Assembly (NCBI RefSeq): GCF_036373705.1
Contig: NC_089850.1
Location: 64,089,602 to 64,153,601 of the forward strand
DNA length: 64,000 nt
From: Amia ocellicauda
Lineage: Eukaryota; Chordata; Actinopteri; Amiiformes; Amiidae
Direction: 5' to 3'
In this document: piece by piece, positions 35,401 to 46,519 of the stretch
Layout of the letters: every line of letters begins with the position of its first letter
How positions within the stretch are numbered: the first letter of the stretch is position 1
Notes under the pieces: generated by a model
Seen by the model: only the letters and a program-made list of their open reading frames with translations
Told to the model about the DNA's origin: nothing
The model's database searches: none
Made by a program: the position numbers and the translations under genes

Positions 35401-38400
35401 CTGGTTCTGATAGAAAGGTGTCAGAACACACAGTGCATCGCAGTTTGTTGCGTATGGGGCTGCGTAGCCGCAGACCAGTCGGGGTGCCCATGCTGACCCC
35501 TGTCCACTGCCGAAAGAGCCTACAATGGGCACGTGAGCATCAGAACTGGACCACGGAGCAATGGAAGAAGATGGCCTGGTCTGATGAATCACGAGTTCAA
35601 GGTGTTGACTTGGCCTCCAAATTCCCCAGATCTCAATCCAATCGAGCATCTGTGGGATGTGCTGGACAAACAAGTCCGATCCATGGAGGCCCCACCTCGC
35701 AACTTACAGGACAAGATCTGCTGCTAACGTCTTGGTGCCAGATACCACAGCACACCTTCAGAGGTCTAGTGGAGTCCATGCCTCGACGGGTCAGGCCTGT
35801 TTTGGTGGCAAAAGGGGGACCTACACAATATTAGGCAAGTGGTCAAAATGTTATGGCTGATCGGTGTATGTATGTATATATGTTTGTGTACAGGTGACAC
35901 TGTTTGACATTTACTACTAATGCTTTGGTAATGCTTATTGTGGTCATGCCAATAAAGCAATTCGAATTTAAATGTAGAATTTAGAAGTATTGTGCAGTGT
36001 TAGAACATAAGAACATAAGAAAGTTTACAAACAAGAGGAGGCCATACGCCCCATCGTGCTCGTTTGGTGTCCATTAGTAACTAAGTGATCCAAGGATCCT
36101 ATCCAGTCTGATTTTTAATGTTCCCTAATTGTCTCTTAAGCCACATCGCTGGGGAGTTTGTTCAGATTGTGACGCCTCTCTGTGTGAAGAAGTGTCTCCT
36201 GTTTTCTGTCTTGAATGCCTTGAAGCCCAATTTCCATTTGTGTCCCCGGTTCTGTGTGTCCCTGCTGATCTGGAAAAGCTCCTCTGGTTTGATGTGGTCG
36301 ATGCCTTCATGATTTTGAAGACTTGGATCAAGTCCCCATGTAGTCTCCTCTGTTCCAGTGTGAAAAGGTTCAGGTCCCTCAGTCTCTCAGTAGGACATTC
36401 CCTTCAGACCTGGAATAAGTCTGGTTGCTCTCCTCTGAACTGCCTCTAGAGCAGCGATATCTTTCTTGAAGTGTGGAGCCCAGAACTGTCCACAGTATCC
36501 AGATGAGCTCTAACTAGCACATTGTACAGTCTGAACATCACTGCCCTTGTTCTCAATTCTACACTTTTGACAATATACCCTAGCATTCTGTTTGTCTTTT
36601 TTATTGCTTCCCCACATTGTTTGGATGGAGAAAGTGAGGAGTCCACGTAGACTCCTAGGTCTTTCTCGTGCGATACTTCATCTAATTCTGTTCCTCCCAT
36701 AGCGTAATTATAGTGGACATTTTTGTTACCTGCATGTATTACCTTGCACTTGTCCACATTGAATTTCATTTGCCAGGTGTCGGCCCACAACTGAATATTA
36801 TCTAAGTCCCTCTGAATAGCCTGTGCTGCCGAGATTGTATCTGCTGAGCCGCCTATTTTAGTATCATCTGCAAATTTGACAAGTTTGCTAACTATCCCAG
36901 AGTCCAGATCATTAATATAGATTAGAAAAAGCAAAGGCCCTAGTACTGATCCCTGTGGAACTCCACTAACAACCTCACTCCAGTTAGAAGCAACTCCTCT
37001 AATCGACACCCTCTGTTTCCTAGACATCAACCAGTTCATAATCCATCTACTTACATTACCCTGAATGCCTGCAGCTTCCAATTTGAGGATCAGTCAGTTG
37101 GCACACCCCCAGTGTCATTTGGAATATTTGAGTTAGCGGCCTAAAAATAATTTCACTAATTTCTTTAAGTACTGTTGGAAATATCCCATCTGGCCTAGGT
37201 GATTTGTTTTTAATTCTGCTAGTCACTTTAGCACCTCCTCCTCATTTATCCTGATCTCTCTTAGGGTTTGACTGGACTGATTGTTAACCTGTGGCATGTT
37301 ATCTGTCTTTCCTTTTGTAAAAACCTCTATGAAATACTCATTTAGCGCAGTGTTGCACAGTGTTGCACAGTATTGTGCAGTGTTATGCAGTGTTGTACAG
37401 TGTCATGCAGTGTGTACCTGCATCTCTCTGTCTCCGTACTTGTTGGGGTGCCGGCTGCCCTGACTCTTCCTGCGCAGCTTCTTCAGCTCTGATTGGCAGC
37501 GCTCGATTGACTCAACCTTTGACCTGCGCTCTGATTGGTACTTCTTCAGAGTGGCCTGAGAGGGAGAGAGAGAGAGAGAGAGGGAGAGAGAGTCAGGGCA
37601 TCACTCTGTCTGTCATTCAGGCAGTCAGTCAATGAATTGGTCATCATCAGTCTGTGTACTGGTCAGTGCAGTGGTCAGTGCGGTGGTCAGTATTAGTCAG
37701 TACAGTGCAGTGGTCAGTATTGGTCAGTGCAGTGCAGTGGTCAGTATTGGTCATTACAGTGGTCAGTATCGGTCAGTTTTACTCACAGTCAAGTATTTGA
37801 CGTCCAGCTCCAGCTTCTGTTCCAGCTGTGACAGAAGCTCCGAGTGGAAAAGCTTCAGCTGAGGAGACAATCAGATAATTAATCAATTAATCAATTAATT
37901 CAACACACAGTACAGACACACAGTACACACACACACCGTATAGTACAGACACACACACAGTACAGTACAGACACACACACAGTACAGACATACACACACA
38001 GTACAGACACACACACAGTGCAGTACAGACACACACACAGTACAGACACACACAGTATAGTACAGACACACAGTACAGACACACACACACACAGTACAGA
38101 CACACACAGTACAGTGCAGACACACACACACAGTACAGACACACATGGTACAGGCACACACAGTACAGACATACACACACACAGTACAGACACACACAGT
38201 GCAGTACAGACACACACACACACAAACACACACACACAGTACAGGCACACACAGTACAGACATACACACACACACACACACACACAATACAGACACACAG
38301 TGCAGTACAGACACACACAGTACAGACACACACAGTGCAGTACAGACACACACACACACAGTACAGACACACATGGTACAGGCACACACAGTACAGACAT

Positions 38401-39001
38401 ACACACACACACACACAGTACACACACACACACACAGTACAGACACATACACACACACACACACATAGCAGTACAGACACACACACAGTACAGACACACA
38501 CAGTACAGTGCAGACACACACACAGTACAGACACACAGTACGGACACACACACAGTGCAGACACACACAGTACAGACACACATGGTACAGGCACACACAG
38601 TACAGACATACACACACACAGTACAGACACACACACACATACACACACACACACAGAGTACAGACACAGTACAGACATACATACACACACACAGTACAGA
38701 CACACATGGTACAGGCACACACAGTACAGACATACACACACACAGTACAGACACACACACACAGCAGTACAGACACACACACACAGTACACACACACACA
38801 CACAGTACAGACACACACACACAGTGCAGACACACACACAGTGCAGACACACACATACACACAGTACAGACACACACAGTACAGTGCAGACACACACACA
38901 GTACAGACACACAGTACGGACACACACACAGTGCAGACACACACAGTACAGACACACATGGTACAGGCACACACAGTACAGACATACACACACACAGTAC
39001 A

Positions 39002-39040
<39 letters not shown>

Positions 39041-40013
39041 GACACAGTACAGACATACATACACACACACAGTACAGACACACATGGTACAGGCACACAC
39101 AGTACAGACATACACACACACAGTACAGACACACACACACAGCAGTACAGACACACACACACAGTACACACACACACACACAGTACAGACACACACACAC
39201 AGTACAGACACACACACACAGTGCAGACACACACACAGTACAGACACACACATACACACAGTACAGACAAACACACACACAGTACAGACACATACACACA
39301 CACACACACAGCAGTGCAGACACACACACAGTACAGACACACACAGTATAGTACAGACACACACACACAGTGCAGACACACACACACACACACAGTACAG
39401 ACACACACACACAGTGCAGACACACACACAGTACAGACACACACACACACACACACACACACAGTACAGACACACACACACACACACACACACACAGTGC
39501 AGTACAGACAGAACAGACACACACAGTGCAGTACAGACACACACACAGTACAGACACACACACACAGTGCAGACACACACACACAATACAGACTCACACA
39601 CACACACACACAGTGCAGTACAGACACACACACACACAGAACAGACACACACACACAGTACAGACACACACACACACACACAGTACAGACACACAGAACA
39701 GACACACACACACACAGTACAGACACACACACAGTGCAGTACAGACACACACAGTGCAGTACAGACACACACAGTGCAGTACAGACACACACCACTTCTT
39801 CAAGTTGAACCTGTATCTGTCGATGGACCTCTGCCATTTGAAACAATGTATCACCTGCAAATGATACAGAACAGTGTTTAATGAGACTTTGAACAGAATT
39901 TTAATTTTGTCGAATTCTGAGCTCTCTCTTTCCCCCTCTCGCTGTGTCTCTCTCTCCCTCCCCCATTCCCGTACACAATAAAGTCAGGCACTGTTGTTAA
40001 TCTCCTAACAATA

Positions 40014-40071
<58 letters not shown>

Positions 40072-40778
40072 CTCTCGCTCTCTCTCTCGCTCTCTTTCCC
40101 TCTCCCTCTCTCTACCCCAGCCTCACTCCCCCTCTCTCTCACACACAGACAAACGCACACTACAGTACAAACACATACGGCACAGTCTTTCTCTTACCCA
40201 GCTCTTTTGAACCTTGGCTGTCACTGGCCAATTCTCCCAGTTTGACCAGAGAGTCGAAATAACCCTTTGCAGCAACTGTCACTCCTGATAAAAAAGGAAA
40301 TTCATATAATTCACACTGACTGACTGACAGGACAGTACAGTACATTAACACTGACTTTGTGTGTGTGTATGTATGTATGTATGTATGTATGTGTGAATTT
40401 TAGACAGGCAGAGCTCAGGACTCACCAGTGAGGGCCTTCTCATACTGTTTCCCCATAGCAACAAAGCTCTTCAGTGTGGGATTGAACTGGTCCAGAATGA
40501 CCTGTAATACACACTGACACACTGACACACTGACTGACACACTAACACAATACACACTGACACACTGACTGACACAGTCAATACACACTGACTGACTGAC
40601 TGACACAGTGACTGACACAATACACACTGACTGACATAATACACATCAACTGACTGACTCACTATCCCCAAAAAACTTCGACCAGGAAGTAAATAGTCCA
40701 AATCCCATAATTCACCGGGGCGGCTCTTACCTTGTAGACGTTCTCTGTCATCTTATTGACCTCGTCCGAGCGCGACAT
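28388..40778 (-). CDS. baiap2: BAIAP2 (IRSp53) family I-BAR/SH3 protein
   Basis: Fourteen coding exons on the minus strand: 40778-40731, 40501-40426, 40284-40198, 39854-39793, 37858-37787, 37555-37418, 33946-33794, 32594-32409, 31963-31486, 31232-31013, 30926-30864, 30628-30451, 29319-29279 and 28460-28388. All phases agree; total 1875 nt, 624 aa. The family links Rho GTPases and membrane curvature to actin. Residues ~1-250 form the I-BAR domain ([71 protein letters not shown]). Exon 9 (~275-433) is Ser/Pro-rich. The SH3 spans exons 10-11 ([32 protein letters not shown]). The C-terminus [20 protein letters not shown] is the WH2-like end of the family. The I-BAR is nearer BAIAP2 than BAIAP2L1/L2. 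I saw no clear partial-CRIB motif. The exon 12 donor (ACG|gtcaga) is non-ideal. Confidence 0.9.
28720..29035 (+). repeat. Dispersed repeat shared with 34340-34590
   Basis: The two loci share stretches such as 'cccaggacagtcacagcctg' and 'gagaaactaaccctcatc' in the same orientation. This copy ends in 'aaataaagcttttagaattt', resembling a retroposon 3' end. It lies in the last intron of the baiap2-type gene. Confidence 0.65.
29036..29262. repeat. (GA)n-rich tract
   Basis: GAGA with GGGACA interruptions. It lies within the last intron of the baiap2-type gene. Confidence 0.8.
29685..30385. repeat. ~31-bp minisatellite with 'ctacactgtatacacactg'
   Basis: More than 20 units joining 'tgtactgtctgtctct' to 'acactgtatacacac', in the intron after exon 12. 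A palindromic 'gtatac' recurs in each unit. The ~300-aa open frame ([11 protein letters not shown]..) is an artefact. Confidence 0.92.
30675..30862 (-). repeat. TGTGTCTGTACTG array starting at a baiap2 splice donor
   Basis: On the minus strand the array begins right at the donor of exon 11 (GACAG|gtgtgtgtg..) and fills most of the 235-bp intron. Confidence 0.9.
31262..31475 (-). repeat. (CAGT)n-type repeat in baiap2 intron 9
   Basis: Minus strand reads 'gtcagtcagtcagtgtg' repeats from near the exon 9 donor to ~30 bases before the exon 10 acceptor at 31233. It is related to the CAGTCAGTGTTAATG minisatellites. Confidence 0.85.
31967..32022. repeat. (GA)n microsatellite at the exon 9 acceptor
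   Basis: A 56-bp uninterrupted (AG)n is the polypyrimidine tract of the baiap2 exon 9 acceptor on the minus strand. Confidence 0.9.
32300..32408. repeat. (TC)n tract at the exon 8 donor
   Basis: A pyrimidine-rich plus strand abuts the donor at 32408. On the transcript it is a GA-rich intron start. Confidence 0.8.
32760..33143 (-). mobile_element. Unclassified LINE-like fragment
   Basis: Translations such as [18 protein letters not shown] and the wording of the DNA ('gtagccaatgcaaagggg') resemble LINE-derived 3' regions common in fish, but no catalytic motif remains. It abuts element A at 33144. Confidence 0.35.
33144..33732 (-). repeat. Dispersed repeat 'element A', uninterrupted copy
   Basis: About 590 bp and without element B; it therefore defines the empty site. 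It lies between exons 7 and 8 of the baiap2-type gene and ends about 60 bases from exon 7. Confidence 0.7.
34340..34590 (+). repeat. Second copy of the 28.7 kb dispersed repeat
   Basis: Same orientation, diverged by scattered substitutions and small gaps. It lacks the A-rich 3' end seen at 29.0 kb. Confidence 0.6.
34974..35866 (+). mobile_element. Tc1-like transposon with internal deletion
   Basis: TA-flanked. The terminal repeat 'caccgatcagccataacatt' is mirrored at the right as 'aatgttatggctgatcggtg'. Transposase pieces on the plus strand: [19 protein letters not shown] (HTH region), [23 protein letters not shown], then an abrupt jump to [25 protein letters not shown]. The central DDE segment is missing and frames are broken. 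Confidence 0.9.
36001..37285 (-). mobile_element. CR1-like LINE, 3' half, inactive
   Basis: A minus-strand open segment of 211 codons holds [32 protein letters not shown] (catalytic FADD), [18 protein letters not shown] and [18 protein letters not shown]. The downstream part covers the typical C-terminal and 3' region. It ends with an octamer-like repeat 'cttatgttcttatgttc' at 36001-36020, the CR1-type 3' end. Confidence 0.88.
37575..37780 (-). repeat. CAGT-rich simple repeat in baiap2 intron 5
   Basis: The plus strand reads 'gcagtggtcagtattggtca' with variations, filling the short intron between exons 5 and 6. A GA tract precedes the exon 6 acceptor. Confidence 0.75.
37905..39792 (-). repeat. 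1.9-kb TGTGTCTGTACTG array filling baiap2 intron 4
   Basis: On the minus strand it starts at the exon 4 donor (GAAGAAGTG|gtgtgtgtc..) and runs almost to the exon 5 acceptor at 37859. Higher-order blocks (for example around 38120-38230, 38560-38700 and 38940-39130) recur with 'atggtacaggcaca' variants, implying segmental duplication within the array. Open frames up to ~650 aa on both strands are artefacts. Confidence 0.95.
40018..40120. repeat. (TC)n microsatellite in baiap2 intron 3
   Basis: Pure (TC)n to ~40070, then interrupted by CG-containing units. Confidence 0.9.
40505..40660 (-). repeat. CAGTCAGTGTGTATT repeat before the exon 2 acceptor
   Basis: Minus strand reads 'gtcagtcagtgtgtattgtg' units right up to the acceptor 'gtgtattacag' at 40502. 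A further related unit lies at 40312-40350 before exon 3. Confidence 0.85.
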
Positions 40779-40827
40779 GGTGACCCACAGAATCTCCTCA
40801 CTTCCCAGAACTGCACACTGTGTCCAT
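40779..40827 (-). other. baiap2: 5' UTR part of the baiap2-type ATG exon, with a short upstream ORF
   Basis: An acceptor 'ttttccacag' ends at 40828, so the exon starts at 40827 with ATG GAC ACA..., a nine-codon upstream ORF ending in TGA before the true start. A further 5' exon must lie upstream; a donor-like GACT|gtgagt ends at 41651. Confidence 0.5.
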
Positions 40828-40854
40828 CTGTGGAAAACAGACACTATCAATAAC

Positions 40855-41262
40855 CTGTACTGTATGTGTCTGTGTGTGTCTGTACTGTGTGTGTGTGTAC
40901 TGTGTGTGTGTACTTTGTGTGTGTGTGTGTGTGTGTGTCTGTACTGTGTGTGTCTGTACTGTGTGTGTACTGTGTGTGTCTGTACTGTGTGTGTACTGTG
41001 CGTGAGTCTGTACTGCGTTTGTAAGTGAGTGTGTGTACTGTATGTGTAAGTGTGTGTGTGTCTGTACTGTGTGTGTGTGTCTGTGCTGCGTGTGTTTCTG
41101 TACTGTATTGTGCGTCTGTGCTGTGTATGTGTGTGTCTGTACTGTGTGTGTGTCTGTACTGTGTGTGAGTCTGTACTGTGTGTGTGTCTGTGCTGTGTGT
41201 GTGTGTGTGTGTGTTACTGTGTGTGTGTCTGTGCTTTGTGTGTGTGTCTGTACTGTGTGTGT
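40855..41262 (+). repeat. TGTGTCTGTACTG array upstream of the baiap2 ATG exon
   Basis: Same unit as elsewhere, but here it reads on the plus strand, antisense to the flanking gene. Confidence 0.9.
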
Positions 41263-41650
41263 GATGTACATCACTCCATATTCTCAATCTCTCTCCGTCT
41301 AATCTAACCTTTATTACCCAGTGCTAGATCATTCCATCCCTTTCTTTCTCTCCTCCCTCTCTACCTCATTCCTTCCCATTCTTCTCAGCTTTTATGGCTG
41401 TGTATTACATTTGTCTCTCACCCTGCCCCCCGGGTCTCTTCTCTTCCTCTTTTCCCCACACTGCACACAACACCCAAGAAAGTCAAATTCACTACAGTCT
41501 GCAACACTACACAGCAGTACGATAATAACACTTCACAGCAGTGCCATACAACATTACACAATAAACCTGTTGCATTATTATTTCCTCACTTTTGCTCACT
41601 TCTCTCCCTCTCCCTCTCTCCCTCCCTCTTTCCTCGTCTCAGTCACTCAC

Positions 41651-41692
41651 AGTCATCGTCGACAGTAGAAATCTCTCCACTCCAGTGTGTTA

Positions 41693-41728
<36 letters not shown>

Positions 41729-41835
41729 CTCTGTCTCCCTCAGCCTGTGTCTCTCTCTCTATTCCTCGTAGTCGCTGTCTCGTCCTTCCCCGGGGCTGTG
41801 AAGGGATCTGCCGTCCATATTCTCTCCTTCTTTCC

Positions 41836-41876
<41 letters not shown>

Positions 41877-41910
41877 TACAATGCTGTTGCCGTGGTAGCG
41901 TCCGTTCAAA
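41651..41910 (-). promoter_or_regulatory. Candidate first exon/promoter of the baiap2-type gene
   Basis: A less repetitive, GC-richer island between CT tracts holds a minus-strand donor (gatgact|gtgagt) and 'gttgccgtggtagc', close to an RFX X-box. Its position fits a noncoding first exon about 0.8 kb upstream of the ATG exon. Not decisive. Confidence 0.3.
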
Positions 41911-41993
41911 GAGGGAGGTGGCGATAGAGGAAAGGGGGGGTTGTTATAGTCTCGGTCACACTGTTGAACTCTTACCACCTCCCCCTCTCTCTC

Positions 41994-42059
<66 letters not shown>

Positions 42060-42066
42060 TCTCTGC
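41697..42066. repeat. Series of (TC)n microsatellites
   Basis: Pure CT runs at 41697-41728, 41840-41872 and 41985-42066, separated by the candidate promoter island. GA-rich DNA follows to 42355. Confidence 0.9.
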
Positions 42067-42359
42067 TTCTCACCAAGTTAACAAGAAACACAGATTCTTT
42101 GACAACCTGTTAGAGTTAGTGTGGAGAGAGAGAGGAGGGGGAGAGAGAGAGAGAGGCGGAGGGGGAAGGACAGGAAGACAGAGAGAGCGTGGGGGAGGAG
42201 AGGGGAGAGAGAGAGTAGGGGGATGTGTGTATGAGAGAGAGAGAAAGTGAGAGAGAGGGCAAGAGAGGGGAGAGAATATAGTGTGTGAGAGAGTGAGTTG
42301 TGGAGAAAAGGAAGAATATTGAGAGAGAGAGATGGGGAGAGAAAGAAAGAGAGAAAACA

Positions 42360-42436
42360 ATAATGTAGTGTAGTGCAGTGTAGTGCAGTGCAGTGCAGTG
42401 TAGTGTAGTGTAGTATAATGTAGTGTAGTGTAGTAC
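42360..42436. repeat. 'tgtagtgtagtgcag' pentamer-like repeat
   Basis: Short (GTAGT/GCAGT)n tract; a related one occurs at 43720-43785 at the end of an L2-like element. Confidence 0.75.
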
Positions 42437-42644
42437 AGAAGCGGTTACATTGGAGGCTGTCATTATTTAGCACTAGTGTGAGCTATTGATCAGTGTAACT
42501 GTGTGTGTCCGGCACTGTACTTGTCCGCATTCAGATCTAAAGCGGCCATTAATTGTGCTATTAGCAGTCCTGCCTGGGAGGGATTGTGCCATCACAATAG
42601 CCTTGTTATGCTTTAACTTCTCTCTCTCTCTCCCCCCACTCACA

Positions 42645-43640
42645 GGGCTGGCTGCCAGTTAGACCTGTCTCCCCCTCCACCCTTGCCTCCACTGCCCTCA
42701 CTCTTACCTTCCATTGACTGTTTTTCCCATCTATCTATCAACTGTGCTACCTCCTCTTTGTTCTCCTCCCTCACCTCCTCCCTTGACTGTCTCTGTCCTC
42801 TCATGTCTCGTCCTGCCCGTCCCTCCCATCCTCATCCTTAGTTCTCTTCCATTCTCCACTTAACCCGATCCAGTCTGCGCGCTGCTGAACAGAAGTGGAA
42901 AAGGACCAAACTCCCAGCTGCCCTCGAACTCTACCGCTCTCTACTGTCCACATTCTCGTCCTCTCTCACCTCAGCCAAGAAGTTTTACTTCCAATCACTC
43001 TTCGAATCCACTGTCAACAACCCCCGCAAACTCTTCTCCACCTTCTCCTCCCTCTTTGCCCCCCCTCCCCTCCTCCTCCCTCATCTCTCACTGCTGATGA
43101 TTTCACCTCCTTCTTCTCCTCCAAGATTGCAGACATCTGCAGGCTCTTCAATACTCCACCCTCATCTCCCATCACACCGAAACCTCCCACCGACCAAGCT
43201 TCCTTTTCTTCATTCTCACCTCTCTTAGATGCTGAAGTTTCCGCTCTCCTCCTACGTCACGAACCTACAACGTGTGCCCTGGACCCTCTCTACTCTACTG
43301 CCCCGCTCCCTCCACTGGCTCCTGATAGCGGCACGCATTCAGTTCAAGACACTGACCCTCACCTACCGCTGTCTCGACCACACTGCACCAAGCTACCTTC
43401 AGACACTCGTCTCTCCATACATCCCCTCCAGACCACTGCGCTCCTACAGTGCCAGAAGACTAACTCTGCCTCCTCTCCACTCTCCTTCCTCCAGAGCCGC
43501 TCCTTCTCATACCTGGACCCTAAATGGAGGAATGACCTTCCCACCGAAGTCAACACAGCAGAGTCTTTGACCTCCTTCTGGCGCTTACTCAAGATGCATC
43601 TTTTCAGACAGTACTTGTAATTTTAGTCCTTTACTCTCCT
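42645..43640 (+). mobile_element. L2 LINE with the RT core deleted
   Basis: The pre-RT part of ORF2 (RSLRAAEQKWKRTKLPA-like, then TADDFTSFFSSKIADICRLF) jumps near 43280 to the C-terminal region ([39 protein letters not shown]). The whole palm domain is missing. The 3' UTR is cut short near 43640. Confidence 0.82.
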
Positions 43641-43789
43641 GTAAGATAGCACTTATACAACGTTTTGTCATACCCCTGCCTTTGCTTAACTAGCACTCAT
43701 ATTGTTTATTTTGCAGTTAAGTGTAGTGTAGTGTGATGTAGTGCAGTGTAGTGTGATGTAGTGCAATGTGATGTAGTTCAGTGCTGGCG

Positions 43790-45205
43790 TGTGACAATGA
43801 AGGACAAAGTCTGGAGATGTTGCAGAGGTGGAAAAAAGATGTCCGGGTAATGGCTTTTATATGGGGTTCAAAAGAGAGCATACTGTCCAAGATGACGCCA
43901 AGGCTTTTGACTTGTGATGAAAGTGGAACTGAAAAACCATCAATGTTAATATTAAGGTTGTGCTGTTTAGAAAGAATAGATTTAGAGCCAATAAGCATGA
44001 CTTCCGTCTTGTTGCTGTTAAATTTGAGGAGGTTTGAGCTCATCCAGCTCCTAATATCTTGGAGACAGTTAATAAGGGAAGTGGGAGGGAGGGGAATGGT
44101 GGGTCTGGTGGAGATGTAAAGCTGCATATCATCAGCATAGCAGTGAAAATTGACTTTGTGATGACGCATAATCTTGCCCAGTGGTAGGAGGTAGATTATG
44201 AAAAGAAGAGGTCCCAACACTGACCCCTGGGGGACACCCTGTGAAACAGCTGCACACCCTGATCTGTGTTTTTTAATTTGCACAAACTGTTGACGGTCAG
44301 TGAGGTAAGAAGAAAACCAAGAGAGCGCAACACCCGTGACACCAACACCAGCTAAACGTTATATGACGAGTGGATGGGAAATGGTATCAAAGGCTGCACT
44401 CAAGTCAAGAAGGATGAGAATGGATAGTACCCCTGAGTCAGCTGCACAGAGAAGGTCACTGGTGATCTTAACTAGGGCTGTTTCAGTGCTGTGGTTGGAG
44501 CGAAAACCAGACTGGAATGGTTCATGAAGGTTATTGGAGCTGAGATGGAGTTGAAGCTGAGTAGCCAAAACCCACTCAAGTGTTTTGGAAAGGAAGGAAA
44601 GGTTTGAGATGGGACGGAAGTTGTTCAGGTCATCAGGGTCAGCATTCAATTTTTTAAGGATGGGGGTAACAGCAGCAACCTTAAGTGTGGAAGGTACAAT
44701 GCCAGTAGTGAGGGAGGAATTCATTATGCCAGTAATCAGAGGAGAAAATGCAGGCAGACAGGTTTTAACAAGGCTAGTGGGCATGGGGTTAAGTAGACAA
44801 GCAGATGATTTGGATCTACAGATAAGTTCAGTGATGGAATGCTCAGTGACTAGAGTGAAATCAGAGAGACAGGTAGTGTAGGCTGAGCTATGTGTTGTAT
44901 TCATCCAAGACAGATTATCAGGCAATATTGTTAGATATTGGTGGATATTATGGATTTTTGTGTTGAAAAAGTTGAGGAACTTCTTACATTGTTCAGGGGA
45001 GGGGTCAGAAGGGAAGTTATCGGGTGGCTGAAGTAAACGTTTTACTGTGGAAAAGAGGACTTTTGAGTTATTTTTACCATAATTGATGCTAGAGTAGTAT
45101 AATGTTCTGGCAGGTGAGAGGGCATTCTTGTAAGTCAACAGGTGATCTGTGTATGCTTGGGAGTGAATTACCAGGCCTGTCCTTTTGTCTTGTTCCATTG
45201 GCAAA
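43790..45205 (-). mobile_element. L2-clade LINE, long RT remnant
   Basis: The minus strand, with a single main break near 44340, reads [110 protein letters not shown] (YADD intact) and [11 protein letters not shown]. It is distinct from the other L2 subfamily here and is the best-preserved RT in the window, but truncated at both ends. Confidence 0.85.
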
Positions 45206-45440
45206 TTTTTTCACTAATTTTAAGCTATTTTTGCTTGAAATTTGCTTGAAATAAGTGAAAAAATCTGCCAATGGAACAATACAAAATACAACATATTCAA
45301 GGCATATTTTCTTAGAAACAAGTGTTATTATCTTGCTTGTTAAGGAAATGTATCTTATTTTAAGGATGGTTAGATTTTTTTGCCTGGAATCAAGATAAAT
45401 ACACTTGATAAGACTTGTATTTTTTGCAGTGCACACACAC
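45182..45440. mobile_element. Small nonautonomous DNA element (MITE-like) with a hairpin
   Basis: 'attggcaaattttttcacta' and 'agtgaaaaaatctgccaat' form a stem at 45195-45283. The rest is AT-rich, with direct repeats of 'cttgataagacttgtatttt'. No coding frame. It abuts the 5' end of the L2-clade fragment. Confidence 0.45.
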
Positions 45441-46009
45441 ACACTGACTCAGAGTTCAGAGTCAGAGTTCACTAACACTATTATTGTTCTCACAGCTCTC
45501 GGCCTTATTCCTCCTCAGACTCAGCAGCTGCTCATATTCTACTAAATCATTCACATCTGAAAAACTGGGGAAAGAAGGAGCTGTAATTATATGATACAGA
45601 CACTAGAGGGCATACATTCCCATTACATCACCCCTTCTGGAACAGCACTGCTCTGCTACACTGTTACTACAGCACAGCCCCCTCCATTACAAAAGCGTCT
45701 ATCCGTCTGTGTCTCTCTCTCCTCGTCTCTGAGTGTCAATCTGATCCACATGTCATATCTGGGTCCTGGGGAGGATTACTGATTCTGGGGGGGATGGAGG
45801 GGACAAGGGATAACTGTTGTAATTAACACTGTTTGTACTGTGTGTGTTTCTGTATTACACTGTAATTAATAACGTCAGCCTGACTGATGATGAAGGGGAG
45901 AGTAAGAGAGAGAGAAGGAAAGACAGAAGGAGTGACAGAACCAAGGAGAGATAAAGAGATTGACAATGAGGAAGGAATATTGTTAATATCCCTCCCTCAT
46001 TCTCTATAA
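45441..46009. other. No recognisable feature
   Basis: Mixed-composition intergenic DNA with a GA-rich patch near 45900-45960. I see no exon, RNA gene or mobile element. Confidence 0.4.
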
Positions 46010-46215
46010 GTCAGTGTTAATGTGCTGTAGTGTCCAGTCAGTCAGTCAGTGTTAATGTGCTGTAGTGTCCAGTCAGTCAGTCAGTGTTAATGTGCTGTAG
46101 TGTCCAGTCAGTCAGTCAGTGTTAATGTACTGTAGTGTCCAGTCAGTCAATCAGTGTTAATGTGCTGTAGTGTCCAGTCAGTCAGTGTTAATGTGCTGTA
46201 GTGTCCAGTCTTGTA
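46010..46215 (+). repeat. GTCAGTCAGTGTTAATGT minisatellite (intergenic)
   Basis: Six units of the same family as in the myh14 and mpv17l introns, plus-strand orientation. Confidence 0.9.
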
Positions 46216-46453
46216 TCTCTGTGTCTCTCCCTGTCTGTCTCTGTGTATTCCTGTGATGTATGGAAAGAGATGCAGGTGCAAAGTGTAGAACTCTCTCTCT
46301 CTCTCTCTCTCTCTACTCTTTGTGAGTCACTCTGGTCTAAACCATCTAATCTGACAGAGGAGCTGAACTGATTAGCTCTGACAAGCCTTGCTCCACCCCT
46401 CCCTCCCTTGCTCCACTATTATTGTTACTATTTTATCATTATCATTATCATTC

Positions 46454-46454
<1 letters not shown>

Positions 46455-46519
<65 letters not shown>
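46455..46519. repeat. (TTA)n microsatellite
   Basis: 21 perfect or near-perfect ATT units directly before a CR1-like element. Confidence 0.95.

Noticed and set aside
37887-39846. Open frames of 450-650 aa on both strands rich in Cys/Val/Leu/Tyr or His/Thr
   Set aside because: They are translations of a TG/CA and CTGTACTG tandem array; every frame is open because the repeat lacks stop codons. They lie inside a baiap2 intron.
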